In this document: positions 1-8,531 of the stretch, in pieces
Position numbering within the stretch: position 1 is the first letter of the stretch
How the letters are laid out: the number at the start of each line of letters is the position of its first letter
Assembly (NCBI GenBank): GCA_045629005.1
Contig: JAZQQJ010000079.1
Span: forward strand, 1-64,000
From: RGIG3528 sp045629005
Lineage (GTDB): Bacteria; Bacillota; Clostridia; Lachnospirales; Lachnospiraceae
Reading direction: 5' to 3'
Length of the DNA stretch: 64,000 nucleotides
The notes under the pieces: model-generated
The model's input: only the letters and a program-made list of their open reading frames with translations
The model's database searches: none
What the model was told of the DNA's origin: nothing
Position numbers and translations under genes: made by a program

Positions 1-26
1 TATAAAAGGTCGGGATACAAATGTTT
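1..26 (+). ncRNA. 3' tail of a probable type III antitoxin RNA (partial)
   Basis: Type III toxin-antitoxin loci have a tandem-repeat RNA antitoxin, then a terminator, then the toxin gene. The terminator and toxin follow here, so these bases are probably the last partial repeat. The repeats themselves lie outside the window, so this rests on context. Confidence 0.4.
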
Positions 27-55
27 GCCCCGCTTATATACGGCGGGGCGTTTTT
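27..55 (+). terminator. Terminator between antitoxin RNA and toxin gene
   Basis: A perfect GCCCCGC/GCGGGGC stem (27-33, 43-49) with loop TTATATACG and a T5 run. It stands immediately before the toxin's ribosome site, as expected for a type III toxin-antitoxin locus, where leaky readthrough sets the toxin level. Confidence 0.85.
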
Positions 56-69
56 ATGGAGAAATTGAC

Positions 70-537
70 GTGATTGAAAGACATTTTTACTTTGTAAAAG
101 ACGAATTTTATAACGCCTTACCCAATTGTTATCTTATGGCAAATAAAGGTGGTGGTGCAGAAAAAGGCGGTCGACCTTGCCACTACTGTTTTAAGTATGA
201 TGATTTGTTTTGGATGGTTCCAATTTCCTCACAAGTAGAAAAGTATAGGCGCATATACGAAGATAAGATTGAAAAGCGGGGACATTGTGATACCATAAGG
301 TTTGGATATGTAAACGGAGAAGAGAGAGCCTTCCTTATTCAGAATTGCTTCCCGATTACTGAGCAGTACATTGACACAGAGTATACAATTCAAAATGGCA
401 CAGTTCCGGTTACCATATCAGCCGACCTTTCTGATAAATTGGATAAGCTGATGCGTAAAGTAATACAGATGTATCATAAAGGGATTATACTCCCATTAAC
501 AAAGATTGATGAAATTACAAAGTTTTTAGAGCAGTAA
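70..537 (+). CDS. CptN/ToxN-like type III toxin endoribonuclease
   Basis: A 155-residue protein resembling CptN-type endoribonuclease toxins, which are neutralised by a repeat RNA. The recognisable core is a Cys-aromatic segment (RPCHYCFK, about residue 35), WMVPISS followed by EKY (about 47-60), and ERAFLIQN (about 84). I chose the GTG at 70 because GGAG lies at 58-61 with 8-base spacing, and any earlier start would translate through the terminator hairpin. The upstream terminator supports the type III arrangement. The family call is from memory of the Eubacterium rectale CptN pattern; catalytic residues are not assigned. It may stabilise the element or abort phage infection. Confidence 0.72.
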   Translation: MIERHFYFVKDEFYNALPNCYLMANKGGGAEKGGRPCHYCFKYDDLFWMVPISSQVEKYRRIYEDKIEKRGHCDTIRFGYVNGEERAFLIQNCFPITEQYIDTEYTIQNGTVPVTISADLSDKLDKLMRKVIQMYHKGIILPLTKIDEITKFLEQ

Positions 538-544
538 GCCCCAC

Positions 545-580
545 GGCTAATTCCGAATGAAAATGGGATTAGCCATTTTT
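545..580 (+). terminator. Terminator after toxin gene
   Basis: GGCTAAT/ATTAGCC stem (545-551, 568-574) followed by a T run. A related sequence (TAGCTAATCCC) recurs just downstream at about 587. Confidence 0.75.
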
Positions 581-702
581 ATTTCGTAGCTAATCCCACA
601 GGTAATTCCGCAAGCCCCTTTCTTTTCAGAATTGTGGCTGTTTTTTTATTCCGGATACCCCGTCAGCAGATATCGGCCGTGTTTTTTTATTTCTGAATCA
701 CT

Positions 703-710
703 CTATATTT
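703..710 (+). promoter_or_regulatory. CTATATTT promoter box
   Basis: Element-wide box, 38 bases before the ATG at 749. Confidence 0.55.
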
Positions 711-748
711 ATGATGAAACCATCGTCTTGCTATTACAGGGGGTGCTT

Positions 749-1678
749 ATGAGTAATCCGCTTAATAATATCCTTGAAGGAAAAGAATTTAAAAATTACG
801 ACCTTTGTTTAAAAGGCCTGCGGGACTCCTTATCCGAAGGACCGGGCGACGAAGTATATGACGCCCTGACTGAAGCACTTACAGGCCATATTTCCGGACA
901 CGTTGACAGACATAGTCCCGAAGACAATGCAAAAATAATAAAAGCAGTTAATACTGTCATCGTAGATAATAAATGCCAGTCATTTTTTAATGATAAGGAA
1001 GAGAGCCGTGACTTTATAATGAATGTCATTGACTATAAAGCCGAAAGCATAGCTGCCTGGCTCACAGGAGACCGGGCCTCAGGGTACGGTCCCGATGCGA
1101 CAAACCCATTGCGTATGGTTCTGACTGTGGATATGGGAGAACCGGTAGGCTGGGGAATTAACCCTCAGCTTAAGGAGGTTACTACAAATGTAGTCACTCT
1201 TATACTTGACAGGGAGAGTAACGACTCGATAAACGTGGGCTTTTCCGTTAAGACGGCATATCCCAATATTACGGGCGATTACGGTTGGGAAACGGGCAAG
1301 ATTTTTGACATTAACACCATTCGTGAGCTTGACAGTGAAGTATCCTTGTCTCCACCCGTCTGTATGTATATTGTGCTAAAGAATACGCAGGAAGCCAATG
1401 AGCGTATTGAGTATTGCAAAGCAACCAGATCTGATCAGGAAGACAGGGTTAAGCTGTCTAAAATGACCCGTCAGGATGTCTATACAATTTACATTAAAGA
1501 CGAAAAAGATTTTATACTGACAAAAGACCATGACGGGCACAAACCGACACTTAACGAGTTTTACCTTGAAGATAAATATAAAGATATAAGCAGAAGGCTG
1601 CAGCACGCTCAGCGAGTTGTATCATATGCTTCACACATTCAGACACAAAGAACGGTGAATTCCCCCACTTTGGAATAA
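749..1678 (+). CDS. Unknown 309-residue protein
   Basis: No family recognised. The start at 749 (MSNPLNN) follows a G-rich ribosome site (CAGGGGG, about 738-744) and a promoter box. A longer reading from 632 would run through the promoter region, so I rejected it. The middle of the protein has a beta-rich stretch (VTLILDRE, then VGFSVKTAYPNI) that looks like the end of a small ribonuclease-type toxin fold, but this is weak. The C-terminus is charged and helical. No signal peptide or membrane segment is visible. It lies between the toxin locus and two further unknown genes. Confidence 0.75.
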   Translation: MSNPLNNILEGKEFKNYDLCLKGLRDSLSEGPGDEVYDALTEALTGHISGHVDRHSPEDNAKIIKAVNTVIVDNKCQSFFNDKEESRDFIMNVIDYKAESIAAWLTGDRASGYGPDATNPLRMVLTVDMGEPVGWGINPQLKEVTTNVVTLILDRESNDSINVGFSVKTAYPNITGDYGWETGKIFDINTIRELDSEVSLSPPVCMYIVLKNTQEANERIEYCKATRSDQEDRVKLSKMTRQDVYTIYIKDEKDFILTKDHDGHKPTLNEFYLEDKYKDISRRLQHAQRVVSYASHIQTQRTVNSPTLE

Positions 1679-1685
1679 TTTTTTA

Positions 1686-1723
1686 TATACAAATCCCTGA
1701 TAGTCTCTGATATCTCTATATTA
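1686..1723 (+). promoter_or_regulatory. Bipartite promoter TATACAAA-N22-CTATATTA
   Basis: TATACAAA at 1686-1693 and CTATATTA at 1716-1723, only 17 bases before the ATG at 1741, so the mRNA leader must be very short if this is the promoter. Confidence 0.6.
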
Positions 1724-1740
1724 AGAAGAAAGGACAGCCT

Positions 1741-3117
1741 ATGACAAGACAGAATGAATGCGAAATGAAAATGATGAACGCAGTTAACCAGGCCCGTAAG
1801 GAAGACCGGTTCGATTTTATGTGGCTGTATCGCGAACTCGAAAAAATAGCCTCAACGTACCTTAAAGATGGTACAATAAAAGAAGGCCATACATTTACGG
1901 TCCCGATGGAAAGACCTGAACTGCGGATGACCCTCGAATTTTATAACAAGGGAACAGCAGTCAGAAAGACATCAGCACAAGATACGAAGTATCTGGTACA
2001 CAGGGACAGTTCCGCCCGATATGAAACAAATCAGCTTGCCGCATATGAGGACGGCTTGAAAGATGCTGGTTTCGGAATAGGCAGACCGTATCCCCTTGAA
2101 CTTAAACAGTTCCTTTTTGAAAGGGAGGCCGGAGACGTACTGACATTTGGAAATGGTAAAAGTTTCGTCCTTATAACTGACCGGTGTGGAAAATCCACTC
2201 TGGTTCAGACCTGTGAAGCCATCACAACCCCCAAACTTTCAGAGTTTGAAAACACAAAGGTTTACACTCTCGACAAGACTTCCGAAGCAGATATGCAGCA
2301 GTTCTTCAATGATGTAGTCGACCTTGATATGTCATATTCCCTTTTATGCAAAGTCACAAAGTTTTCGGAGACAATAGACAAACTTAAGGCAGAAGCAAAT
2401 CTGGAACCCGGTCAGTCCAAACTTATGCAAATCGGAGTTGAACAGTTGCTACTCACCCGTGAAGGAGATACATTTAAGTGGTACCAGGGTAACAGTCAGG
2501 TCAGCAATGATGACGTAGCCACCATGTCCGCATGGATAAAAACATCCCCGGTTATGATTGACTTCGTACGAAACGAAGAACCGTCAGAAGAAATCCTGTT
2601 CCTTGATCAGACAGAAAAGAGTATAATCAAAAACAGTATTGCCGAGCTGGACTTTAATGCCATTTATAAGGAGCTTACACAGTACAGCAAACAAAACCCC
2701 GGCATTCTCACAATACAACTGGATTCATATGATCCAAACAGCCTTGCTCCGGTCGAACTTGTATTTAAGGACGGACAGGCACATAATGTTAATCACGAAA
2801 TAGGAGAACAGATATTAACCCCCATTTCTGATAAACAGTGCATTATGCTCTTTGAGAAAATAATGGACTACAACTTTAGAATGAGTGAAGAAAAAATAGA
2901 ACACGCATATGGAGAGACATACGATTCTACAGTCCTCGAAAACCGAAGAAGAATCGCCCTCGAAGAGGCTAAAACCATTCTAAAGAACGCAATTACGGAA
3001 CACGACGTCAAGGCGTCGGACCCGATTGCTTATGCATTAATGCAAAAACAGGAAGGAAAAAATAAATCAGGATTTACCATAAAAGGAAAGGACTCTATCG
3101 AACAGGAGGAAAGATAA
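1741..3117 (+). CDS. Unknown 458-residue protein
   Basis: Not recognised. Soluble, charged protein with no membrane segment and no obvious catalytic motif; the C-terminal 90 residues are helical and rich in Glu/Lys. The start is the ATG at 1741 after GAAAGGA. Its stop codon abuts the next ATG (TAA then ATG at 3118), so the two genes form a tightly coupled operon. It is driven by one of the five bipartite promoters, shared with the rad52-like gene, which suggests joint control. Confidence 0.8.
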   Translation: MTRQNECEMKMMNAVNQARKEDRFDFMWLYRELEKIASTYLKDGTIKEGHTFTVPMERPELRMTLEFYNKGTAVRKTSAQDTKYLVHRDSSARYETNQLAAYEDGLKDAGFGIGRPYPLELKQFLFEREAGDVLTFGNGKSFVLITDRCGKSTLVQTCEAITTPKLSEFENTKVYTLDKTSEADMQQFFNDVVDLDMSYSLLCKVTKFSETIDKLKAEANLEPGQSKLMQIGVEQLLLTREGDTFKWYQGNSQVSNDDVATMSAWIKTSPVMIDFVRNEEPSEEILFLDQTEKSIIKNSIAELDFNAIYKELTQYSKQNPGILTIQLDSYDPNSLAPVELVFKDGQAHNVNHEIGEQILTPISDKQCIMLFEKIMDYNFRMSEEKIEHAYGETYDSTVLENRRRIALEEAKTILKNAITEHDVKASDPIAYALMQKQEGKNKSGFTIKGKDSIEQEER

Positions 3118-3648
3118 ATGTTAAGATTTTGGAACGATAACACCCTTGATGATTTGAGCTTGTTCAAGGCTCACGGCAGGGAAAAGTATCCCTGTTGGTC
3201 AGGGATGAAGGCACAGGCCATACCGTTTCTCACTTTTTTAACACAGATGATTCCCGATCTGGATGTGTTTGTCTTCACAAACCATTTCAATCCATACACG
3301 GGGGAATTTATTCCGGATTGCATCTCTGTTTTTTGGGGAGACAGCGAATCATTTGGCCCGGACGCATTTTTTAAGGTGGACAGAGCATTAACGGGCTGGC
3401 TTACATCAGGCATTCTTTATGACTACAGACAGAAGCACGGAGAACCAATGGATCCGATGGAAGAGCATTTACATTCGTTCGGAACAATGTGCTTCGGAAC
3501 GGAGCTGAGGAAGGAACACGAATTAAATATGTCTCCTGCAGAATACCGCAAGGTCATCCTTAACAACCCCGCGCCTTTCCCGTACCCCGATATGTGGGAT
3601 GTCTTCAAAAAAATTCTGGATGAAACATATCCGGAAGAACAGAACTGA
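3118..3648 (+). CDS. Unknown 176-residue protein
   Basis: Not recognised. Aromatic-rich protein with frequent Pro, Trp and Phe. It begins directly at the stop of the upstream gene with GAGGAAAG as ribosome site, so translation is probably coupled. A strong terminator follows and closes the two-gene operon. No membrane segment is visible. Confidence 0.8.
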   Translation: MLRFWNDNTLDDLSLFKAHGREKYPCWSGMKAQAIPFLTFLTQMIPDLDVFVFTNHFNPYTGEFIPDCISVFWGDSESFGPDAFFKVDRALTGWLTSGILYDYRQKHGEPMDPMEEHLHSFGTMCFGTELRKEHELNMSPAEYRKVILNNPAPFPYPDMWDVFKKILDETYPEEQN

Positions 3649-3669
3649 AAAAAGCACCAAAAACTTAAG

Positions 3670-3695
3670 CAGCCTGGCTATTCAGGCTGTTTTTT
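3670..3695 (+). terminator. Intrinsic terminator
   Basis: Perfect CAGCCTG/CAGGCTG stem with a 6-base loop and T6. Confidence 0.9.
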
Positions 3696-3707
3696 CTTTG
3701 GGGAAAA

Positions 3708-3715
3708 CTATATTA
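3708..3715 (+). promoter_or_regulatory. CTATATTA promoter box
   Basis: Between the terminator and the gene at 3756; 40 bases before the start. Confidence 0.6.
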
Positions 3716-3755
3716 TCTGTATCATTTTATTATTAATAACAAAGGAGGACGAAAA

Positions 3756-4070
3756 ATGAAAATTGGTTTTTGTACCGTAAGCGCCAATCCGCAGGCAACA
3801 CTTATGCTCAACACCATTACCGTACGAAGAAAAGACGGGAAAGAAGTTATCTTGGATCGCGACGAAACAGACGCCGATATGGAGAACGGAGTAGTGATAT
3901 TCCGCGGAACATACGTTTGGGACAGTCGGACAAGCAGAATGCATTATTGTTCAGCAGCTGATATTCCACTTTATGACGGAGCAGAAATCGTTAGCGTCGA
4001 AATGGAGGACGATGTACCCGACGGATATGACGTAGATGTTCCCATTGGGCAGAGTATCTCTGCGTGGTAA
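3756..4070 (+). CDS. Unknown 104-residue acidic protein
   Basis: Not recognised. Small, beta-rich and acidic, with a C-terminal half full of Asp/Glu. The start is well set by AAAGGAGG 7-8 bases upstream. It is a single-gene unit with its own box and terminator. The acidic character is compatible with a DNA-mimic or antirestriction protein, but nothing specific supports that. Confidence 0.75.
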   Translation: MKIGFCTVSANPQATLMLNTITVRRKDGKEVILDRDETDADMENGVVIFRGTYVWDSRTSRMHYCSAADIPLYDGAEIVSVEMEDDVPDGYDVDVPIGQSISAW

Positions 4071-4088
4071 ACAAACCAATTTCTGAAA

Positions 4089-4117
4089 ACATCGGTAAAA
4101 TTACCGGTGTTTTTTTT
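4089..4117 (+). terminator. Intrinsic terminator
   Basis: ACATCGGTAA/TTACCGGTGT stem followed by T7. Confidence 0.85.
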
Positions 4118-4156
4118 GTAAAACTGCAAAACCGAGCTAATAATTAACATCAAAAC

Positions 4157-4164
4157 CTATATTT
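4157..4164 (+). promoter_or_regulatory. CTATATTT promoter box facing a terminator
   Basis: The box is followed within 35 bases by a terminator and no gene, which suggests a very short transcript. Confidence 0.45.
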
Positions 4165-4171
4165 ATAATGT

Positions 4172-4232
4172 TTTTAATATCATATTTCGTGATTCCTTAA
4201 AGAGTCTGTCCTGTTTCGGATGGACTCTTTTT
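4172..4232 (+). ncRNA. Candidate ~60-nt small RNA
   Basis: Inferred from a promoter box (4157-4164) directly followed by an intrinsic terminator ending at 4232, with no reading frame between. The 5' end is a guess. Confidence 0.3.
4199..4232 (+). terminator. Intrinsic terminator (AAAGAGTC type)
   Basis: AAAGAGTC/GACTCTTT stem with T5. A related terminator beginning AAAGAGTCTG lies at 40606, also just before a promoter box. Confidence 0.8.
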
Positions 4233-4262
4233 GGTTGTAAAACTGCAAATTCAAAAATTTCA

Positions 4263-4300
4263 TATACAAACTTCTCGGAGATACAGAAATTCCTATATTA
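4263..4300 (+). promoter_or_regulatory. Bipartite promoter TATACAAA-N22-CTATATTA
   Basis: TATACAAA 4263-4270 and CTATATTA 4293-4300, 47 bases before the rad52-like start. Confidence 0.65.
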
Positions 4301-4347
4301 CAGGTAGAAAAAATCAAGAACACACAGCATAAAAAAAGGAGAAAAAT

Positions 4348-5118
4348 ATGACAACATTCAATCCCAGAACTTTAAATGCAAACGAAGTAGATGTAAGAGT
4401 CCAGAGCGTTCTCAAAAACGGTGCCATCCTTCTTTTATATATGGATGCAAGAGCGTGCATGGACATTCTTGATGAAACCGTAGGTCCACTTAACTGGAAG
4501 AGAGAACATACCAGAGACAACAAAAACTGCGTTCTTTCAATCTGGGATGAGGATAAATCCCAGTGGATTTCAAAAGAAGATGTTGGCATGGAATCCAACA
4601 CAGACGCAGAAAAAGGTCTCGCAAGCGACGCTTTCAAGCGCGCAGCCGTTAACTTCGGTATCGGAAGAGAACTTTATTCAGCTCCTTTCTTATGGGCCCC
4701 TGAAAATAAAATCACAATCAAGTCCAACGACCGAGGCGGTTTTAAGTGCGATGACAAGTTCACTGTATCAGCAATTGAATATGACGAGCACCGCTCCATT
4801 TCCTACATCTCAATTATGAATGCCAAAACAGGTGTAACAATCATTGAATGGGGCAAGAAAAAGGGTTCCGGATCCGGCCAGCAGAAGCCAAATAAATCGC
4901 AGACATCTGCTCCCGCACAGGACGCTGCTTCTGTAGAGGAAATTATTACCGAGGACGAAGGCAAAGCCCTTGTAGCCCTTGGCAAAGAACTATTCAAAGA
5001 TAATTGGAGCCAGACCCTTAAAACCGTCGCCAAGAAATACGGTTACGAGGGCACAAAAGATATGAAGCGTACAGACTATAACAAAATCGTAGCAGAAATC
5101 AAGGGGATGGCAGCGTAA
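4348..5118 (+). CDS. Rad52/22-family single-strand annealing protein
   Basis: A 256-residue protein with the Rad52 N-terminal fold in residues 1-155: a GPLNWKREH-like segment, then SKEDVGMESNTDAEKG and the basic helix DAFKRAAVNFGIGRELY. Family members anneal complementary single strands and work in phage or plasmid recombination. A Ser/Gln/Ala-rich linker follows, then a small helical C-terminal domain (about 195-256) that may bind partner proteins such as SSB. The start follows AAAGGAG. The RecD2-like helicase gene begins 24 bases downstream in the same operon, which makes a coherent recombination pair. Confidence 0.88.
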   Translation: MTTFNPRTLNANEVDVRVQSVLKNGAILLLYMDARACMDILDETVGPLNWKREHTRDNKNCVLSIWDEDKSQWISKEDVGMESNTDAEKGLASDAFKRAAVNFGIGRELYSAPFLWAPENKITIKSNDRGGFKCDDKFTVSAIEYDEHRSISYISIMNAKTGVTIIEWGKKKGSGSGQQKPNKSQTSAPAQDAASVEEIITEDEGKALVALGKELFKDNWSQTLKTVAKKYGYEGTKDMKRTDYNKIVAEIKGMAA

Positions 5119-5142
5119 GCTGCCTTCTCCCATAGGAGAAAT

Positions 5143-7494
5143 ATGAAAATCAACGGAGTCATCACAAAAATCCTCACCCAGAAAGAAAATTACTGGGGAA
5201 GATATGAAATCAACGCTCTCGAAAAGAAATGCCTGGCTGTAGGTATTATTCCCGAGGGCGTCGTTGGTATGCGTGTCGAACTGGAAGGTGAACTGGAACA
5301 GTCACAGTACGGCAAGCAGTTCAAGATTGCGAAAGTATGTGATTCCGTACTCGATAAGTTTGCAGGAATACGACGCTTTTTAATCAATTACATGAAATAC
5401 CTCGGCCCAATCAAAGGCAACCTGATTGTTGACAAGTTCGGAAAGGACTCCCTGTCCTTATTCGAAACCGAAGGGGGTCTTAAAAAACTCTGCACTGTTA
5501 GAGGCGTCGGTGACAAAATTGCCCGTCAGGCGCAGAAATCTTACTTTGACAATCTTAAATATCGCGACCTTGTTGTTTTTCTCGGTAACTTCGGAACGGT
5601 TAATCAGATTGAAACAATCGTGCAGAGATACGGGGACAAGGCAGAAAAAATGCTTAAGGAAAATCCCTACAGACTCATCACCGATTTCAAGGGTTTCGGT
5701 TTTAAAAAGGCAGACCAGATAGCACAGGGCGTCGGCTTCAAAAAGGATTCCCCCTTCAGAATCACTGCTGCAGCATCATATGCCCTCGAACAGGCTTCTG
5801 TTCTCGGAGGCCACTGTTTTCTCCCCTTCGAAGACCTCAAAAAAGCCGTATTGGACGTGCTTGTTACTCCGCCTAAATGTGAAGACCTGTCAGACAGGGT
5901 TATCGCAAATGCATTATCCGATTGGACTCCGGAACACAAGGAGTCGCTGATTAAAAGATACAACCCTTCGGCTGAATCCGTTCGAAGCATTGTTGAAACA
6001 GTCGAAACACGTTCAATCATAGAAACCGGTCTGAGCGAAGCGATTACAAATGCCATCAAAGATGGATATCTGGTTAATGTTGCAGGAAATATCTACACAA
6101 AAGATATGTATGAAACAGAACTTTATGTTGCGGATGCACTCAAAGCTTTGAACGGTAACGCTCCGGTCAGAAAAATAACCCAAGCCGTCATTGAAAATAC
6201 CATCAGGACAGTTGAAGCAAGAAAGACGGCAGAGTTAAAAGCAGCCGGAAAGGACTACGAGTTTGTTGTTTCCGACGAGCAGAGAAAAGCCGTGTATCTG
6301 GCAGCTTCAAACAGGGTATGTATTATCTCTGGTGGTCCCGGCCGAGGCAAGACAGCCATTACCGAGATTGTCGCAAAATCATTCCTCGAATCGGGGAATC
6401 CCGACGAGTCAAACATTATAATGCTCGCCCCCACAGGCAGAGCAGCACAGAGAATCAAGGAATCCAGTGGTTATGAAGCATATACCGTTCACAGAATGGT
6501 TTCCCGTATCGAAAAGGGTATGGAAGAGAAGCCTAAGAACAAACTGGTAGTCTGTGATGAAACATCAATGGTAGATATCCATCTGATGTCCAAAATCATG
6601 GAAAACTTCGATGAAAACAACATTGTTTTTATAGGTGATGTCGACCAGATTGCTTCCGTTGGCCCCGGTAAGGTGCTTAAGGACATGATAGACTCCCAGA
6701 CCATTCCCTGCATTCTTCTTAAGGAAGGCCACAGAAACTCCGGAAGTATAGCAAATAATGCGGACTTAATTAATGCCGGAGTAAAGCTTGCCAATTACGA
6801 ATATGACGAACACTTTATTTACCGCCCGGCTCCAATCAGCAAACTTGCCGACCTCGTTGTTGCAGACTACAAGGCAAAGGTAGCCCAGTACGGCATTAAA
6901 GATGTCATGCTCTGCACCGCCATGAAAGACCGTGGGGAAGTATGTGTCAACAAACTGAATGCACGCATACAGAAAGAACTGTCAAACGGACAGCCCGGAA
7001 TTACCCGTAACGGGAAAACATTTTATCCTGGCGACCGTGTTATGCAGACACGCAACAACTACAATTTCGTCACCTATAAAAAGAAGCAGCCCATCTTCGA
7101 CGGAGTGTTTAACGGGGACAGGGGAGTTGTCTGCAGAGTCGGGATTAACGAAGAAGAAGCAACATACGTTGACGTGCTGTTCGATGACGGAAGAGCAGGA
7201 AGATACTTAAACGATGAAATTGATGACCTTGTACTTGCATATGTGACAACCATTCACAAATGTCAGGGTTCTGAAGCCAAATGTATGATGCTTTGCTACA
7301 CATTCGGTGACTATCTGCTCCTAAACCGCTCGCTGTATTACACAGGCGAAACACGAGCTCAGGAGGAATTTCGGTTCTATGGTGAGGAAAAAGCGTGGTA
7401 CGGAGACAAGGTTGTATCTGCGTTTGATGTTGCAGTCGGGAAAGTCGACGATTCGCATCGAAATACAAGTTTAAAAATGTTGCTTGCCGGTTAA
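5143..7494 (+). CDS. RecD2-like ATP-dependent DNA helicase
   Basis: A 783-residue SF1B (5'-3') helicase, normal in length for RecD2. Visible parts are an N-terminal OB-like region (1-75), helix-hairpin-helix segments (GVGDKIA about residue 120; KGFGFKKADQIA about 180), Walker A GGPGRGKT (397-404; RecD2 usually has GTGKT), Walker B VVCDETSMVD (about 469), the GDVDQIASVGPGK motif and a C-terminal TTIHKCQGSE motif (about 702). No RecB or RecC is present, as for RecD2. It probably unwinds recombination or replication intermediates with the adjacent annealing protein. Ribosome site AGGAG at about 5135. Confidence 0.92.
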   Translation: MKINGVITKILTQKENYWGRYEINALEKKCLAVGIIPEGVVGMRVELEGELEQSQYGKQFKIAKVCDSVLDKFAGIRRFLINYMKYLGPIKGNLIVDKFGKDSLSLFETEGGLKKLCTVRGVGDKIARQAQKSYFDNLKYRDLVVFLGNFGTVNQIETIVQRYGDKAEKMLKENPYRLITDFKGFGFKKADQIAQGVGFKKDSPFRITAAASYALEQASVLGGHCFLPFEDLKKAVLDVLVTPPKCEDLSDRVIANALSDWTPEHKESLIKRYNPSAESVRSIVETVETRSIIETGLSEAITNAIKDGYLVNVAGNIYTKDMYETELYVADALKALNGNAPVRKITQAVIENTIRTVEARKTAELKAAGKDYEFVVSDEQRKAVYLAASNRVCIISGGPGRGKTAITEIVAKSFLESGNPDESNIIMLAPTGRAAQRIKESSGYEAYTVHRMVSRIEKGMEEKPKNKLVVCDETSMVDIHLMSKIMENFDENNIVFIGDVDQIASVGPGKVLKDMIDSQTIPCILLKEGHRNSGSIANNADLINAGVKLANYEYDEHFIYRPAPISKLADLVVADYKAKVAQYGIKDVMLCTAMKDRGEVCVNKLNARIQKELSNGQPGITRNGKTFYPGDRVMQTRNNYNFVTYKKKQPIFDGVFNGDRGVVCRVGINEEEATYVDVLFDDGRAGRYLNDEIDDLVLAYVTTIHKCQGSEAKCMMLCYTFGDYLLLNRSLYYTGETRAQEEFRFYGEEKAWYGDKVVSAFDVAVGKVDDSHRNTSLKMLLAG

Positions 7495-7517
7495 GGTTTT
7501 TATGAAAGGAGCTATCA

Positions 7518-8177
7518 ATGAACAAAACGCTTAATCTTAAAAAAATAGTATTAAGGGACAAAAGAGCATTCGTTTTTATCAATCCTCAGATGCTCGACAG
7601 CACAGACTTAACCACATATGTAATCCCCTCTGTTACCAAAGAAGGGAAACATATTCTCGGTTACAGATGGATTGATGTCTTCACGGGAGACATCTGCACC
7701 AATGACTATAAGCATCCGTACGTGCTTACATGGGTGACACGTGCCCTGAATTACGACTACAAAGTCGCAGTGTCATTTAACTGGCTCAAGGAGCATTTCA
7801 ACCTGGATGTGACGCAGGATCAGTTTTATGCGGAATTAAGTGCAAAAAGCCAGCATGTTGGACACGTAATCAAAATGTTAACTGAAAAACATGATGAAAC
7901 TTTTTACGGTTTCAGGATCCCCGCAGACAAGACCAATGAAGTGGTTGAAATCGGTGAGGCCTCATACAAGTGCAACTGTTATGAAGACAACGGAATGGGA
8001 GACTGGATTGTATTCCCCGAGGTCGACGGAGCCCCCGACATCAGTAATCCTATGCTTGTTCCGGGCATTGATTTCGACAATTTCTATACAGTCATTCCTT
8101 ACACAACATATACCGTGAACTCCAAGACAGGAAAAATCATGAATACTGACACCCAGTTCTTCGACTATATAACATAG
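7518..8177 (+). CDS. Unknown 219-residue protein
   Basis: Not recognised. It follows the helicase gene by 23 bases with AAAGGAG as ribosome site, so it is probably the third gene of the rad52-recD operon. Soluble, mixed alpha/beta, aromatic-rich; no membrane segments or metal motifs. No clear terminator is visible after it; 156 bases of AT-rich sequence separate it from the next promoter box. Confidence 0.78.
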   Translation: MNKTLNLKKIVLRDKRAFVFINPQMLDSTDLTTYVIPSVTKEGKHILGYRWIDVFTGDICTNDYKHPYVLTWVTRALNYDYKVAVSFNWLKEHFNLDVTQDQFYAELSAKSQHVGHVIKMLTEKHDETFYGFRIPADKTNEVVEIGEASYKCNCYEDNGMGDWIVFPEVDGAPDISNPMLVPGIDFDNFYTVIPYTTYTVNSKTGKIMNTDTQFFDYIT

Positions 8178-8290
8178 TCGAATAAATACAACTTTTATGA
8201 AAAGAAATTAGTGTTCTGCCTTCAACTGATTTGCGGTACACTAAAACGGGTATGAGGGACACAATAGAATAATTATTTCCTTTCTCACCC

Positions 8291-8298
8291 CTATATTA
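8291..8298 (+). promoter_or_regulatory. CTATATTA promoter box
   Basis: Context ACCCCTATATTAAT, 35 bases before the start of the small gene that precedes the sigma-like gene. Confidence 0.6.
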
Positions 8299-8333
8299 AT
8301 TATACCAAAAAATAAAGATATAGGAGGCAAACA

Positions 8334-8531
8334 ATGGATAACAACATGTCGTTTTTTAATTCATTGAGAATACGCTCTCGCGATCCCACAGAGATTGCAG
8401 CCACTCTTGAAGCAATCAATAAAATCGACCCCATGTTAGCAGAAAAAACAAGAAAGGAGACAATCTCATGGGTAACCTCTTTGATGAAAAGGGAAAAACC
8501 GGACAGACCGGACAGGCAGATGATGAAATAG
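8334..8531 (+). CDS. Small 65-residue protein overlapping the sigma-like gene
   Basis: Preceded by an ideal AGGAGG (8322-8327) and a promoter box, so it is very likely translated. It overlaps the sigma-like gene by 64 bases in another frame, which implies translational coupling. The sequence is charged and helical (ATLEAINKIDPMLAEK), with a basic Arg/Lys/Pro tail. By position it could be an anti-sigma or cofactor, but no motif shows that. Confidence 0.65.
   Translation: MDNNMSFFNSLRIRSRDPTEIAATLEAINKIDPMLAEKTRKETISWVTSLMKREKPDRPDRQMMK

Larger units (their letters stand above)
4116..4249 (+). repeat. 15-bp direct repeat TTGTAAAACTGCAAA
   Basis: Exact copies at 4116-4130 and 4235-4249, each a few tens of bases before a promoter box. 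Possibly a binding site used twice. Confidence 0.6.

Noticed and set aside
25..69. Upstream extension of the toxin gene from a TTG at 25
   Set aside because: It would translate the terminator hairpin; the GTG at 70 has a well-spaced ribosome site.
3171..3608. Minus-strand frames opposite the 3118 gene, and similar frames opposite many other genes
   Set aside because: They overlap well-supported genes completely and lack ribosome sites and promoter boxes.
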